The notes below the pieces were generated by a model. That model did not search any database. It was not told the origin of the DNA and saw only the letters and a program-made list of their open reading frames with translations. Below are positions 1 to 8,575 of a stretch of DNA of 64,000 nucleotides, in pieces; position 1 is the first letter of the stretch, and each line of letters opens with the position of its first letter. A program made the position numbers and the translations under genes. The stretch comes from DATLXH01 sp035576005 (GTDB taxonomy: Bacteria; Acidobacteriota; Thermoanaerobaculia; Gp7-AA8): assembly GCA_035576005.1 (NCBI GenBank), contig DATLXH010000026.1, positions 9,972 to 73,971 of the forward strand, given 5' to 3'.

Positions 1-691
1 GAAGAAATGCGATGCACGAAGCAACTTCATCGGGCGTGATCGCCCGGCGCATCGGAATCATCCGCACCATCTCTTTGCGAGCCTCGGCAGGGATGTCGGC
101 GGTCATCTCCGTGTCGACGAGGCCCGGAGCCACGCAATTGACACGGATTCCGCTCCGGCCAACTTCGCGAGCAAGTGAGCGGGTCATCGCGATGACAGCG
201 CCTTTGGCCGCCGCGTAATTGGTCTGGCCCGCAATGCCTCTCATTCCGGAAAGGGACGCGACATTGACGATCGATCCCGATCGCTGCTTCATAAATGCCG
301 GCAGCACGGCGCCGGTGGTCCAGAAGGTTCCGTCCAGGTTCGTGTCGAGAACCTCGCGCCATTGCTCTGGTGTCATGTTGTACATGAGCGAGTCCCTTCG
401 GATCCCCGCGTTGTTCACGAGGCCGTCTACTTTGCCGAAACGTTCGATGACCTGTTGAACGATCTCTTCCATACGACCCTTGTCGCGTACATCCCCTTCG
501 AACGCACTGACCGCGGGAGTTTCCTGTGAGTCGGCCTGCGCCGCAGCCACGTCGGAGAGCAGTCGATCGGCGGCGTCCTTCCCGCTCATGAATGTGAACG
601 CGACAGCATGCCCCGCGCTGAGCAATTTCAGAACTGTCGCCCTGCCGATGCCCCGCGACCCCCCGGTAACAAGAATCGTTCGACGGGCCAT
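1..691 (-). CDS. SDR-family 3-oxoacyl-ACP reductase (FabG-like), 3' end outside window
   Basis: This is a short-chain dehydrogenase/reductase, most like FabG, which reduces 3-oxoacyl-ACP with NAD(P)H in fatty-acid or polyketide synthesis. About 230 codons are visible from the ATG at 691 and the frame runs open off the left edge, so the C-terminus is missing. Visible are the N-terminal Rossmann motif TGGSRGIGRA, the NNAG motif, the SLSG segment that should carry the catalytic Ser, and the YAAAK catalytic pair. The last residues seen (RAITPDEVASCIAFL) match the usual FabG substrate-loop region. The start codon abuts a palindromic element (692-857), and no convincing Shine-Dalgarno is seen. It could serve the polyketide locus at 9.6-16.8 kb, but intervening genes make that only a guess. 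The family is certain; the exact substrate is not. Confidence 0.85.
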   Translation of the reverse strand, partial: MARRTILVTGGSRGIGRATVLKLLSAGHAVAFTFMSGKDAADRLLSDVAAAQADSQETPAVSAFEGDVRDKGRMEEIVQQVIERFGKVDGLVNNAGIRRDSLMYNMTPEQWREVLDTNLDGTFWTTGAVLPAFMKQRSGSIVNVASLSGMRGIAGQTNYAAAKGAVIAMTRSLAREVGRSGIRVNCVAPGLVDTEMTADIPAEARKEMVRMIPMRRAITPDEVASCIAFL

Positions 692-857
692 GAGTGTGGT
701 GTCTCGCAAATCGCTATGCATCCTTCGGCGCGCTGCAGGCCCGCTTGCTTCGCCGCCGCTCCTCAACGATGCCCCGCATCGTCTCCGTCACATCGACTCG
801 CCATCGGCCCTCCATCACGCCGAATAATGCCCAGCTATTTGCGAGATACCACACTAG
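692..857. repeat. Palindromic element, family A/B (diverged copy)
   Basis: The whole gap between the FabG-like gene and the asparaginase gene is one imperfect palindrome of about 165 bp. The left end reads GTGTGGTGTCTCGCAAAT, and the right end is its reverse complement with one change (ATTTGCGAGATACCACAC). The interior (GCTTGCTTCG, CGCTCCTCAAC) is recognisably the same as that of the element at 9342-9507 read on the other strand. Its right end supplies the TAG stop of the asparaginase gene. Confidence 0.75.
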
Positions 858-1972
858 TCTGTCGGCTTTCCCGTAAGGAGGCTGTCGCAGACCAGAGTCT
901 TCGCGCCCGCTTCCGTGCAGACGGCAAACTGTTTGCCCTCGTACATGGCAACTCCCGCGTAATCGCCCCGCGCGTTGACGATGTAGAAGGTCACTCCGAA
1001 GTTCGGATTGCCTTTGTTGTTCAGAAGGCGTTTCTCGACCGTGTTCGCGCGGATCCGTTTCACTGCTTCCATTCCGGCGTCCTTCGGGCTCATTCCCTGA
1101 CGCATCTTTTCTACAATCAGATGAGACGAGAGATTGAAGAGATTCGCTTCGCCACGACCGGTCGATCCTGCGGCCCCAATGTCTCCGTCTACATAGAGAC
1201 CAGCGCCGAGGATTGGAGAATCGCCGACGCGTCCCGGGATTTTCCAGGCGAGACCGCTCGTCGTCGTGACACCACAAACCTCGCCTCTCGCGTTCACTCC
1301 GTTGCAATTGATCGTCCCGTAGTAATGCTCACGGTTCATCATTCCCTTTGCCATCCGCTTGCGGGCGGCAAGGTCTTCCGCATCGGCCCGCTTGTCAGGG
1401 TCTAGAAAATGAGAGGGATCGATCATTCTTTTCCATTCGAGGTACTGCTTTCTGGAGTTAGGAGTATTGAGGTCATCTTCAATTTCGAACCCGAAGTTCC
1501 TGGCGAACCGCTGCGCGTCTTTCCCGACGATGAGATGGTGGTCGGTCTCGTGCAGCACCTTGAGTGCGACGAGCGATGGAGTGCGGACGCCTTCGATAGC
1601 AGCCACGGCACCGGCGCGCTTCTTCGGCCCGTGCATGCATGAAGCGTCGAGCTGAACGATCCCCTCCGAGTTGGGCAGTCCGCCGAACCCTACGCTGTCG
1701 TCGAGCGGGTCGAGCTCGTTGATGTTGACTCCGGCCACGACCGCGTCGAGGACATCCGCCCCGTCGGTAATCATCGTGAATGCCTTCTCCACGCATGTCA
1801 TTTTCCCGCCATTCCGGTAGACATTGCCGTTGGCCGAAGAAATCACCACGGGACGTACTGTCCGGCGCGTGATCATCGTCGGTCCCTGAGCCGTCAAGGT
1901 CCCGGCTGCTGCGGTTGCTACTGCTGCGATCGCGCTACTCTGCACGAACTCACGGCGACTGACCTTGCTCAT
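854..1972 (-). CDS. Tat-exported N4-(beta-N-acetylglucosaminyl)-L-asparaginase-like Ntn hydrolase
   Basis: This is a member of the glycosylasparaginase / isoaspartyl peptidase family, autocatalytically cleaved Ntn hydrolases that split the GlcNAc-Asn bond or related Asn/isoAsp amides. The protein has 372 residues from the ATG at 1972, chosen because GGGAG lies about 7 bases upstream; longer starts at 1978 and 1999 lack this. The N-terminus SKVSRREFVQSSA is a twin-arginine-type signal, implying export of the folded enzyme. The family core is clear: TTTSGLAWKIPGRVGDSP followed by GAAGSTGRGE. The predicted nucleophile is Thr220, but the residue before it is Gly219 rather than the Asp of the well-studied enzymes (HYYGTINC). 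The stop codon lies in the end of the element at 692-857. The family is sure; the substrate is inferred. Confidence 0.88.
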   Translation of the reverse strand: MSKVSRREFVQSSAIAAVATAAAGTLTAQGPTMITRRTVRPVVISSANGNVYRNGGKMTCVEKAFTMITDGADVLDAVVAGVNINELDPLDDSVGFGGLPNSEGIVQLDASCMHGPKKRAGAVAAIEGVRTPSLVALKVLHETDHHLIVGKDAQRFARNFGFEIEDDLNTPNSRKQYLEWKRMIDPSHFLDPDKRADAEDLAARKRMAKGMMNREHYYGTINCNGVNARGEVCGVTTTSGLAWKIPGRVGDSPILGAGLYVDGDIGAAGSTGRGEANLFNLSSHLIVEKMRQGMSPKDAGMEAVKRIRANTVEKRLLNNKGNPNFGVTFYIVNARGDYAGVAMYEGKQFAVCTEAGAKTLVCDSLLTGKPTD

Positions 1973-2124
1973 CGGCATCTCCCTTTGCTGCGCCCGCATT
2001 GTCTCCGGGCCGGTGCGGTTCCGTCAAAGAAACCCCCATCGCCGAACGAGTTGGCCTGCACACTCAGCGCTTCAGCCGGGTGCTATACGGATCTTTCGCC
2101 GGTCGTTTTTCTGACGCGCACATT

Positions 2125-3837
2125 TCACCTGATGTAGCCGAGCGAACGGAGGTTCTCATAGTACTGGTCGTTTGATCGAGTCTGACGCGCGGGCTCGTTA
2201 CGCGGGCCGAATGATTCGATGCGGTTCTGACGTGAGCCAGGCAGCAGGGATCGACCAGCCATTTCTTCAGAGGCCGGAAAGCCGAAGAGGTCGGCCACCG
2301 TCGGTGCGACATCGAACGGCGTTGCGTGCTCTGTTGCCAGTGGAAAATTGGAGGAGACTATGAAGGATCCGCGTTGCCCTTCGCCCGGAAGTCCTACGAC
2401 CATGACGAGATAGCCGGAACGTGAGAGCGACTGGACCGACTCGGCGAGCTGGTCGAGGACGCGAACAGATCCAGTCAGTCTCTCCGTGGCGTCGAGCTCG
2501 AGCCGGTTGACAACGATGTCGAGCGCCGGGAAGTACGCTGTGACGAAACGCGGCTGTACGAGTGCGATGTGTGAGTCCAGAATTGAGCTGGCCTTGCTGT
2601 CAATCAGGCGCGCGAGCTCCTGGGGTGGGGTGGTTGCTCCCGGGAATCCCGAGAAGATCGTTCTCTGCCCGACCGAACGGAACGACGAAGAGACGACGTC
2701 ATCCGTCGACCACCAGTTGACCGACAGCGACGAGATGCCGCGCGACGCAAAGATCTCCCATACATAGTCGCGCCTTCGCACGGCGGGGGGAAGTGGCACC
2801 AGCTCGCCCAGTTCGATGTGCGGCGCGAGCCAGCGAAGAACCCAGTCGTGTGCGGAAATGGTCTGGAGCGGCGTGTTGCTCCCTGCCAGAACGACCCCTT
2901 CGATCGAGCGAACGCGATGCTGTTGCTCGCCCGTTCCCGTTCCGATCGACGCCCAGCGCTCTGCCGCTGAGTGACCGGCGAACGACGGGCCCCAGGCGCG
3001 GTGGGGGAGTCGATTCGCAAACTCCTCCCGAGCCTGAACCAACTCCTTCGTGAGGCCGTCCACCGCGATCAGAGCCAGCCGTACCGATGTGGGTTCTACG
3101 ACGATCTGGGCCGGTGAGGCGGGCTCGGCTGGTTGCCGGATTCCGGACAGAGAATAGAAAAGGGCCCCGATCACGATCGTTCCCGCGACCGCAATGGGAA
3201 CGATCCTCGACCTCTGATGTAGCGAAGGTATCCGTTGCACCTCATGGATCGAGAACGCCAGGAACGCCGCCGAAAAAATGATGCTCGCAACCGAAAAAAG
3301 GAGAAAGAGAAGTGCGAGCAGGAGTAGCGCCTCTCCCCGCGATGGCGGAGCGGGGAAGCCGGACCACCACGCGACAACAACACCGAGCAGCAGCGCTGCC
3401 GGCGCCATGGAGATCGGCAGCAGACTGCCGGGTGAATCGATCGTCATTCCTGCCCGCGATTTCAGCAGCAGGCCGGTAACGATGACGAGAGACAACGTGA
3501 CGGCGAAACCCGCGACCAGGTAGAGAAGAAAGATGAGTGCGCTCTGGAGCGTATCGGGATTGTTACGCAGCATGGTGACTGCTGCGAGAGGCGCGGCCGC
3601 GAACGGCGCGATCAGGGTTGCGGCCTTGAGAGCCACTGCGAGCAGCTCGCTCCAGAACGTGCGGGAGCTCCAGGGATCGAGTGCGAACCAGCGTTCGAGT
3701 CCTCGTGACAGGTACCCGAGCTCGCGAAGCTGCTCCCGCAGGTCGTCAACGGCTTGTCTGTTCAACAGAATGCAGAGTACACGACCGCATTCAGCGTCCT
3801 CGGAATGGTCCTTTGGAGAGGAACGAGGTAGCCACAC
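2125..3837 (-). CDS. Membrane protein with degenerate alkaline-phosphatase-superfamily domain
   Basis: The protein has 570 residues. Residues about 65-230 contain several hydrophobic segments, interpreted as a small membrane domain. They are followed by an extracytoplasmic domain with the layout of type I phosphodiesterases/sulfatases: LALIAVDGL near the start, a SIGTG segment, and the C-terminal block HATPFDVAPTVADLFGFP. The catalytic landmarks look eroded. The usual SDHG metal-binding loop is replaced by VVGLPGEGQRG, and the D-x-x-G-H motif is replaced by ALDIVVNRLE. I therefore expect a non-catalytic or strongly altered member. The tail ends NLRSLGYIR, a type of ending seen in related sulfatase-like proteins. 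The start is uncertain, since no clear ribosome site precedes the ATG at 3837. It is divergent from the M50 protease gene. Confidence 0.6.
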   Translation of the reverse strand: MWLPRSSPKDHSEDAECGRVLCILLNRQAVDDLREQLRELGYLSRGLERWFALDPWSSRTFWSELLAVALKAATLIAPFAAAPLAAVTMLRNNPDTLQSALIFLLYLVAGFAVTLSLVIVTGLLLKSRAGMTIDSPGSLLPISMAPAALLLGVVVAWWSGFPAPPSRGEALLLLALLFLLFSVASIIFSAAFLAFSIHEVQRIPSLHQRSRIVPIAVAGTIVIGALFYSLSGIRQPAEPASPAQIVVEPTSVRLALIAVDGLTKELVQAREEFANRLPHRAWGPSFAGHSAAERWASIGTGTGEQQHRVRSIEGVVLAGSNTPLQTISAHDWVLRWLAPHIELGELVPLPPAVRRRDYVWEIFASRGISSLSVNWWSTDDVVSSSFRSVGQRTIFSGFPGATTPPQELARLIDSKASSILDSHIALVQPRFVTAYFPALDIVVNRLELDATERLTGSVRVLDQLAESVQSLSRSGYLVMVVGLPGEGQRGSFIVSSNFPLATEHATPFDVAPTVADLFGFPASEEMAGRSLLPGSRQNRIESFGPRNEPARQTRSNDQYYENLRSLGYIR

Positions 3838-3972
3838 GCTTCGTGCGCTACAACAGTCGGGTCAGTCGATCGTCGCAGACACATGCGGTCAAGGCGATTC
3901 AGATCGCGCAGGGTGCGACAAATTCGCGGAATATCGCTCCCGGTCGCACGTTCTATGACCGGTCGCAGCTCG

Positions 3973-4839
3973 ATGGATCCGATTCTCCTCAATCCCGACA
4001 CAACCAAGCCGTTTTCGCCGCCTGTTCAACCACCGGTCCGGCGCAAGCTCTGGAAAGTCGTTTCCGCCTCACTTCTCGGTGCAGGGCTTCTCTTTCTCAA
4101 GCTGAAAACCGTCATCTTTCTGCTCTTCGCAAAGTTCAAGGTTCTGATGGTGAACCCGCTCGAAGGGTTCGGCGCCGCGCAGCTCGCGATTTCAGGCGGC
4201 TCGATGGTTGTCACCATCGGCGCGTATGCGTTCAAGATGGGGCTCCGCTTCGCCATCGGCTTCGTGCTGCTCACGGTCATCCACGAGCTCGGTCACGCAC
4301 TGCTCATCCGCGCCAAGGGCTTGCGGGTGGATGCGATGGTCTTCATACCGTTCGTCGGCGGCGCGGTCACCCTCAAGGACCAGCCGACGTCCGCCTTCGA
4401 CGACGCGCAGATCGGCCTAGCGGGTCCAATCGCGGGAACCCTGGCCTCTTTCGGCTGCCTGATGGTGTACCGGTGGGGCGGTGGCCCCTTATATCTCGCA
4501 CTCGCATTCGCGGGGTTCCTGCTGAACGTATTCAACCTGCTCCCCATCGGGCCGCTCGACGGCGGGAGGATTGCTGGAGGGATCAGTAAGTGGATCTGGG
4601 TTCTCGGCGGCCTCGCTCTGTTCTACGTCATGGTTACGTGGAAGAGTCCGCTCCTGATTCTCGTGCTCATCCTTGGGATGTTTCAGATCTACAAGGCGAT
4701 CACGCGACCGGACCCCGGGTTTTACTCGATCACGGCCGCCCAGAGAACAATGATCGGACTCACGTACTTTTCTCTCCTCATGTTCCTCGGGTATCAAACC
4801 GTCGTCACGCACAAAGAACTGCTCGCACTGGCGGCCTGA
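3973..4839 (+). CDS. Site-2-type zinc metalloprotease, M50 family
   Basis: This is an integral membrane protease of the M50 (site-2 protease) family, which cleaves substrates within or near the membrane. Taken from ATG 3973 it has 288 residues; an in-frame ATG at 3955 is an alternative, and neither has a strong ribosome site. The zinc motif HELGH lies at residues 104-108 in a hydrophobic segment. The second metal site NLLPIGPLDGGRI begins at residue 188, with the conserved Asp at 196. At least five hydrophobic segments flank these motifs. There is no PDZ domain, so it resembles the small SpoIVFB/Rip-type branch rather than RseP. It is transcribed away from the phosphatase-fold gene. Substrate unknown. 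Confidence 0.85.
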   Translation: MDPILLNPDTTKPFSPPVQPPVRRKLWKVVSASLLGAGLLFLKLKTVIFLLFAKFKVLMVNPLEGFGAAQLAISGGSMVVTIGAYAFKMGLRFAIGFVLLTVIHELGHALLIRAKGLRVDAMVFIPFVGGAVTLKDQPTSAFDDAQIGLAGPIAGTLASFGCLMVYRWGGGPLYLALAFAGFLLNVFNLLPIGPLDGGRIAGGISKWIWVLGGLALFYVMVTWKSPLLILVLILGMFQIYKAITRPDPGFYSITAAQRTMIGLTYFSLLMFLGYQTVVTHKELLALAA

Positions 4840-4887
4840 TTTCCTAAGGGTTGCACCTGCGCTGGTCGTGGTTTTCAGTCCGCGAAA

Positions 4888-5013
4888 GCTTTGGAGTGCG
4901 GCAGCCGCAGCTGCCGCTTTCCGGGTCATCCCGCGGATCAGATATCGGAGTCTCGACTTGCCTCTCTCGTCGGACTCAAAAGCGGCAGCTGCGGCAGCCG
5001 CACTCCAAAGGGC
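4888..5013. repeat. Inverted-repeat element, family D (copy 1)
   Basis: Two arms of about 33-36 bp (4888-4920 and 4978-5013) are near-perfect reverse complements, beginning GCTTTGGAGTGCGG and ending with a GCAGCTGCCGC tract. They are separated by a 57-bp asymmetric spacer. Further copies lie at 13480-13616, 27143-27240 (decayed) and 40769-40892. The element fills the gap upstream of secA. No coding capacity. Confidence 0.9.
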
Positions 5014-5115
5014 TCCGCTCCAGGCGAGGACTCCCGAAACCGGCCGGGATTGTTGCCTGACGCTTTTTGTTTGATAGGCTGATTCTCGTCGTGAACCCAG
5101 AAGGAAGCCGCTGAA

Positions 5116-7845
5116 ATGATGAATAAGGTTCTTACTTTGATTTTCGGCTCGAAGCATGAGCGCGATGTCAAAAAGATGTTGCCGGTTGTGGCCGAGATCA
5201 ACGCGCTCGAGCCTTCGATCGTCCCGCTCACGGATGAACAGCTGCGAGGCAAGACGCTCGAGTTTCGTGCCCGCCTTCGACCTGCCGTTGAGGCGATCGA
5301 GACCCTTCAGCGGGAGAGCCCCGCCGAGGAAGCAGAGATCAAACTTGCAAAAGAAGAGCTGAAGGCTCAGCTCGACGCACTCCTGCCAGAGGCGTTCGCT
5401 GTCTGTCGCGAGGCAGCGAAGAGAAGTGTCGGCATGCGGCATTTTGACGTCCAGTTGATGGGAGGCATCGTCCTGCACAACGGCAGGATCGCAGAGATGA
5501 AAACCGGCGAGGGGAAGACCCTCATGGCGACCTTGCCGGTCTATCTGAATGCTCTGACCGGACGCGGTATGCACGTGGTGACGGTGAACGATTACCTCGC
5601 GCGGCGGGACTCTGAGTGGATGGGTCGGGTCTACAAGTTTCTAGGTCTGAGCGTGGGAGTGATCCAGAACAATCACGGCGACCGCGAACGGCAGATCGCC
5701 TATGGCTCGGACGTCACGTACGGGACGAACAACGAGTTCGGATTCGACTACCTTCGCGACAACATGAAGTTCGACCTCGAGGCCATGGTGCAGCGAAGTC
5801 ACGTGTACGCGATCGTCGACGAGGTCGACTCGATCCTGATTGATGAGGCGCGGACTCCACTCATCATCAGCGGCCCCTCTGAGGAGTCTGTCGACAAGTA
5901 CTACTCGGTCGATCGAATCATTCCGCGTCTGGTCAAAGAGAAAGACTTTCAGATCGACGAGAAGCAGCATACGGCTGTCCTGACTGAAGAGGGCGTGCTG
6001 CACGCCGAACAGCTGCTCGGGATCGAAAACCTTTACGACCCCGCGAACATGGACGTGCTCCATCACGTGAACCAGGCGTTGAAGGCACACACGCTGTACC
6101 GCGTGGACGTCGATTACGTGGTGACCGACGGCGAGGTGATCATCGTCGACGAATTCACGGGAAGGCTGATGCCGGGCCGACGCTGGTCCGATGGACTGCA
6201 TCAGGCAGTCGAAGCGAAGCAGGGGGTAAAGATCGAAGCAGAGAATCAGACGCTCGCCACGATCACGTTCCAGAACTACTTCCGCATGTACGAGAAACTC
6301 GGTGGTATGACCGGCACGGCCGACACAGAGGCCGCCGAGTTCGACAAGATCTACAGCCTCGAAGTCGTGGTGGTTCCTTCCAACAGGCCGATGGTCCGAG
6401 ACGATCGTGCGGACCTCGTGTATCGCACGGAGACGGAAAAGTTCGCAGCGATCGTGGAAGAAATCAAAGAGCGACACAGTGAGGGGCAGCCGAGCCTTGT
6501 CGGTACCATCTCGATCGAAAAGTCCGAGCATCTTGGATCTCTGCTCAAGAAGCAGGGCATACCGCACGTCGTCCTGAACGCGAAGTACCACGAACGTGAG
6601 GCGGAGATCGTGGCGCAGGCTGGTCACAAAGGCGCCGTCACGATCGCGACGAACATGGCGGGGCGCGGCACAGACATCCTCCTCGGTGGCAACCCGGAGT
6701 ATCTCGCGCTGCAGAAATCGAAAGGCGTCGAGGATCTTCTGGAGCGTAAGACGATCGAGGAAAAGATCAAGACGGCGTGGGATGAGGAGCATGCCGAGGT
6801 TGTCGATGCCGGCGGTCTGCACATCATCGGCACGGAAAGGCACGAGTCACGAAGAATCGACAACCAGCTCAGAGGTCGTGCGGGAAGGCAGGGTGATCCT
6901 GGCTCGTCCCGTTTCTATCTTTCCCTCGAAGACGATCTCATGCGGATCTTCGGTTCCGATCGGATCTCCGGATTGATGCAGCGGCTTGGGATGGAAGAAG
7001 GAGTGCCGATCGAGCATGGAATGGTCAGCCGCGCCATCGAGCGTGCACAGAAACAGGTGGAGGGCCGGAACTTCGAGGCGCGGAAACATCTGCTCGAATA
7101 TGACGACGTGATGAACAAGCAGCGGGCGTCGATCTACTCGCTGCGTCGCAACATCCTCGAGGGACGCGAGGGGCGTGAATACATTCTCAACGCCTCCGAA
7201 GATATCGTCGATTACCTCATCGAGACGCACCTGCCGCAGGATAATTCTTCCGAAGAGCCGAACCTGACTGAGTTCTGGGCCGAGATTTACGACTTCTTCG
7301 GGATCGATCCGAAATCTCTAACGTTCGACGCCGCGACGGCTGGTCGGGAGACCTTCAAATCCGAGCTCATTGACGCTTCCAGGAAGCGTTACGAAGAAAA
7401 AGAAGCGATGGTCGGCGCTGAGCTCATGCGCGTCCACGAGAAATATCTTCTCCTCCAGGTCATTGACGCTCAGTGGAAGGATCACTTGCTGGTTCTCGAT
7501 CATCTGAAAGAAGGGATCGGCCTGCGCGGCTACGGTCAGAGGGATCCGCTCATTGAGTACAAGCGCGAGTCGTTCGATCTTTTCCAGTCGATGATGGAGC
7601 GAATCCAGGATCGCGTGGTCAAGTACCTCTGGAAGATCGAGGTGATGGTGGAGGGACGCGAGGAGGCCGCACCTGCCCGTCTTCGCCGTGCGCCCGAGCC
7701 GCCGCGCCAGAACCTGATGTTTTCAGGAGCCCCGAAGGAGATGCAGGCCCCGATCAAGCGGCGCGAGGACAAGGTAGGACGAAACGATCCCTGTCCGTGC
7801 GGCTCGGGAAAAAAGTACAAAAAGTGCCATGGCACTGCCGCCTAG
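5116..7845 (+). CDS. secA: Preprotein translocase ATPase SecA
   Basis: SecA is the peripheral motor ATPase that pushes unfolded preproteins through SecYEG. At 909 residues it is full length for the family. Seen in order are Walker A TGEGKT at residues 130-135, the DEVD box at 235-238, and the second helicase-like half with IATNMAGRGTDILLGG and LRGRAGRQGDPGSS. It ends with the SEC-C zinc-binding tail CPCGSGKKYKKCH. An unusually Pro/Arg-rich linker precedes the tail. ATG 5116 is used; the next codon is also ATG. An upstream element (4888-5013) separates it from the M50 gene, and a repeat block follows the stop. The assignment is unambiguous. Confidence 0.98.
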   Translation: MMNKVLTLIFGSKHERDVKKMLPVVAEINALEPSIVPLTDEQLRGKTLEFRARLRPAVEAIETLQRESPAEEAEIKLAKEELKAQLDALLPEAFAVCREAAKRSVGMRHFDVQLMGGIVLHNGRIAEMKTGEGKTLMATLPVYLNALTGRGMHVVTVNDYLARRDSEWMGRVYKFLGLSVGVIQNNHGDRERQIAYGSDVTYGTNNEFGFDYLRDNMKFDLEAMVQRSHVYAIVDEVDSILIDEARTPLIISGPSEESVDKYYSVDRIIPRLVKEKDFQIDEKQHTAVLTEEGVLHAEQLLGIENLYDPANMDVLHHVNQALKAHTLYRVDVDYVVTDGEVIIVDEFTGRLMPGRRWSDGLHQAVEAKQGVKIEAENQTLATITFQNYFRMYEKLGGMTGTADTEAAEFDKIYSLEVVVVPSNRPMVRDDRADLVYRTETEKFAAIVEEIKERHSEGQPSLVGTISIEKSEHLGSLLKKQGIPHVVLNAKYHEREAEIVAQAGHKGAVTIATNMAGRGTDILLGGNPEYLALQKSKGVEDLLERKTIEEKIKTAWDEEHAEVVDAGGLHIIGTERHESRRIDNQLRGRAGRQGDPGSSRFYLSLEDDLMRIFGSDRISGLMQRLGMEEGVPIEHGMVSRAIERAQKQVEGRNFEARKHLLEYDDVMNKQRASIYSLRRNILEGREGREYILNASEDIVDYLIETHLPQDNSSEEPNLTEFWAEIYDFFGIDPKSLTFDAATAGRETFKSELIDASRKRYEEKEAMVGAELMRVHEKYLLLQVIDAQWKDHLLVLDHLKEGIGLRGYGQRDPLIEYKRESFDLFQSMMERIQDRVVKYLWKIEVMVEGREEAAPARLRRAPEPPRQNLMFSGAPKEMQAPIKRREDKVGRNDPCPCGSGKKYKKCHGTAA

Positions 7846-7882
7846 GATCGAGGTGGGGACCTCGTAGTCATCCTCGAGGCTC

Positions 7883-7990
7883 ACGATGGCACCAGTCCTG
7901 CCGCCCGGCCGGCGTAAGCGCGAGGCACCAGTCTGCGGCCCAGCCGCCGAAGGCGCGAGGCACCAGTCTGCAGCCCAGCCGCCGAAGGCG
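7883..7990. repeat. Short tandem repeat, about 35-bp period, three units
   Basis: Three units contain GGCACCAGTC and a GCC-rich tail. Two units are nearly identical, beginning at 7919 and 7954, and one degenerate unit lies before them. The last unit runs into the palindrome starting near 7980. Non-coding by appearance. Confidence 0.75.
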
Positions 7991-8191
7991 GCGAAAGATC
8001 CGTAGCACCCGGCTTCAGCCGGGTGAATGCGGCGGAGAAAATCGAACAGCCCGCGGTAGCGGGCGACAGAGTGGCGGGTGCGTGGATGCCCGTGACGCGG
8101 TTCTGCCGCCCGCTCACGCGGGCTGTCTGGCTTGGCCGCTCTTCACCCGGCTGAAGCCGGGTGCTACGAATCTTTCGCCGCCTTCGGCGGC
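7980..8191. repeat. Long imperfect palindrome, family E
   Basis: The left part (GCCGAAGGCGGCGAAAGATC, then ACCCGGCTTCAGCCGGGT) is mirrored by the right part (ACCCGGCTGAAGCCGGGT, then GAATCTTTCGCCGCCTTC). The centre has smaller hairpins, such as GCCCGCGGTAGCGGGC. A short relative of one arm is seen at 2068-2101, just beyond the end of the phosphatase-fold gene. The right arm also forms the start of the first 81-bp tandem unit. Confidence 0.75.
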
Positions 8192-8575
8192 GAGAGTGTC
8201 CTGGCTCGGTCCCTCCTGGGGGAAGGTCGGACCCAGGTGTGGCGCCGCGAATCTTTCGCCGCCTTCGGCGGCGAGAGTGTCCTGGCTCGGTCCCTTCTGG
8301 GGGAAGGTCGGACCCAGGTGTGGCGCCGCGGATCTTTCGCCGCCTTCGGCGGCGGGAGTGTCCTGGCTCGGTCCCTTTCTGGGAGAGGGTCGGACCCAGG
8401 TGTGGCGCCGCGGATCTTTCGCCGCCCTACGGCGGCGGGAGTGTCCCGGGCTCGGTCCCTTTTGGGGAAGGTTGGACCCCAGGTATGGCGGCGCGGATCT
8501 TTCGCCCCCCCCTACGGCGACGGGAGCGTCCGGAAGTGCGTTCCGGGGGAGATCAGACCCCAGGCTTTGCCGCGG
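8170..8575. repeat. 81-83-bp tandem repeats, five units
   Basis: Units begin at about 8170, 8251, 8332, 8414 and 8497, so the period is 81, 81, 82 and 83 bp. Each carries ATCTTTCGCC, a GGCGGC hairpin, and GGTCGGACCCAGGTGTGGC. Divergence increases toward dedA, and the last unit contributes the final codons and stop of that gene. The first spacings are multiples of three, so open frames run through, but they break in later units. It is not a CRISPR array: units vary throughout and there are no unique spacers. Confidence 0.85.

Noticed and set aside
608..1405. 265-residue plus-strand frame opposite the asparaginase gene
   Set aside because: It is antisense to a well-supported enzyme and crosses a palindromic element.
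8170..8575. Possible CRISPR array
   Set aside because: Repeats are contiguous 81-83-bp units with no unique spacers, and no cas gene is in the window.
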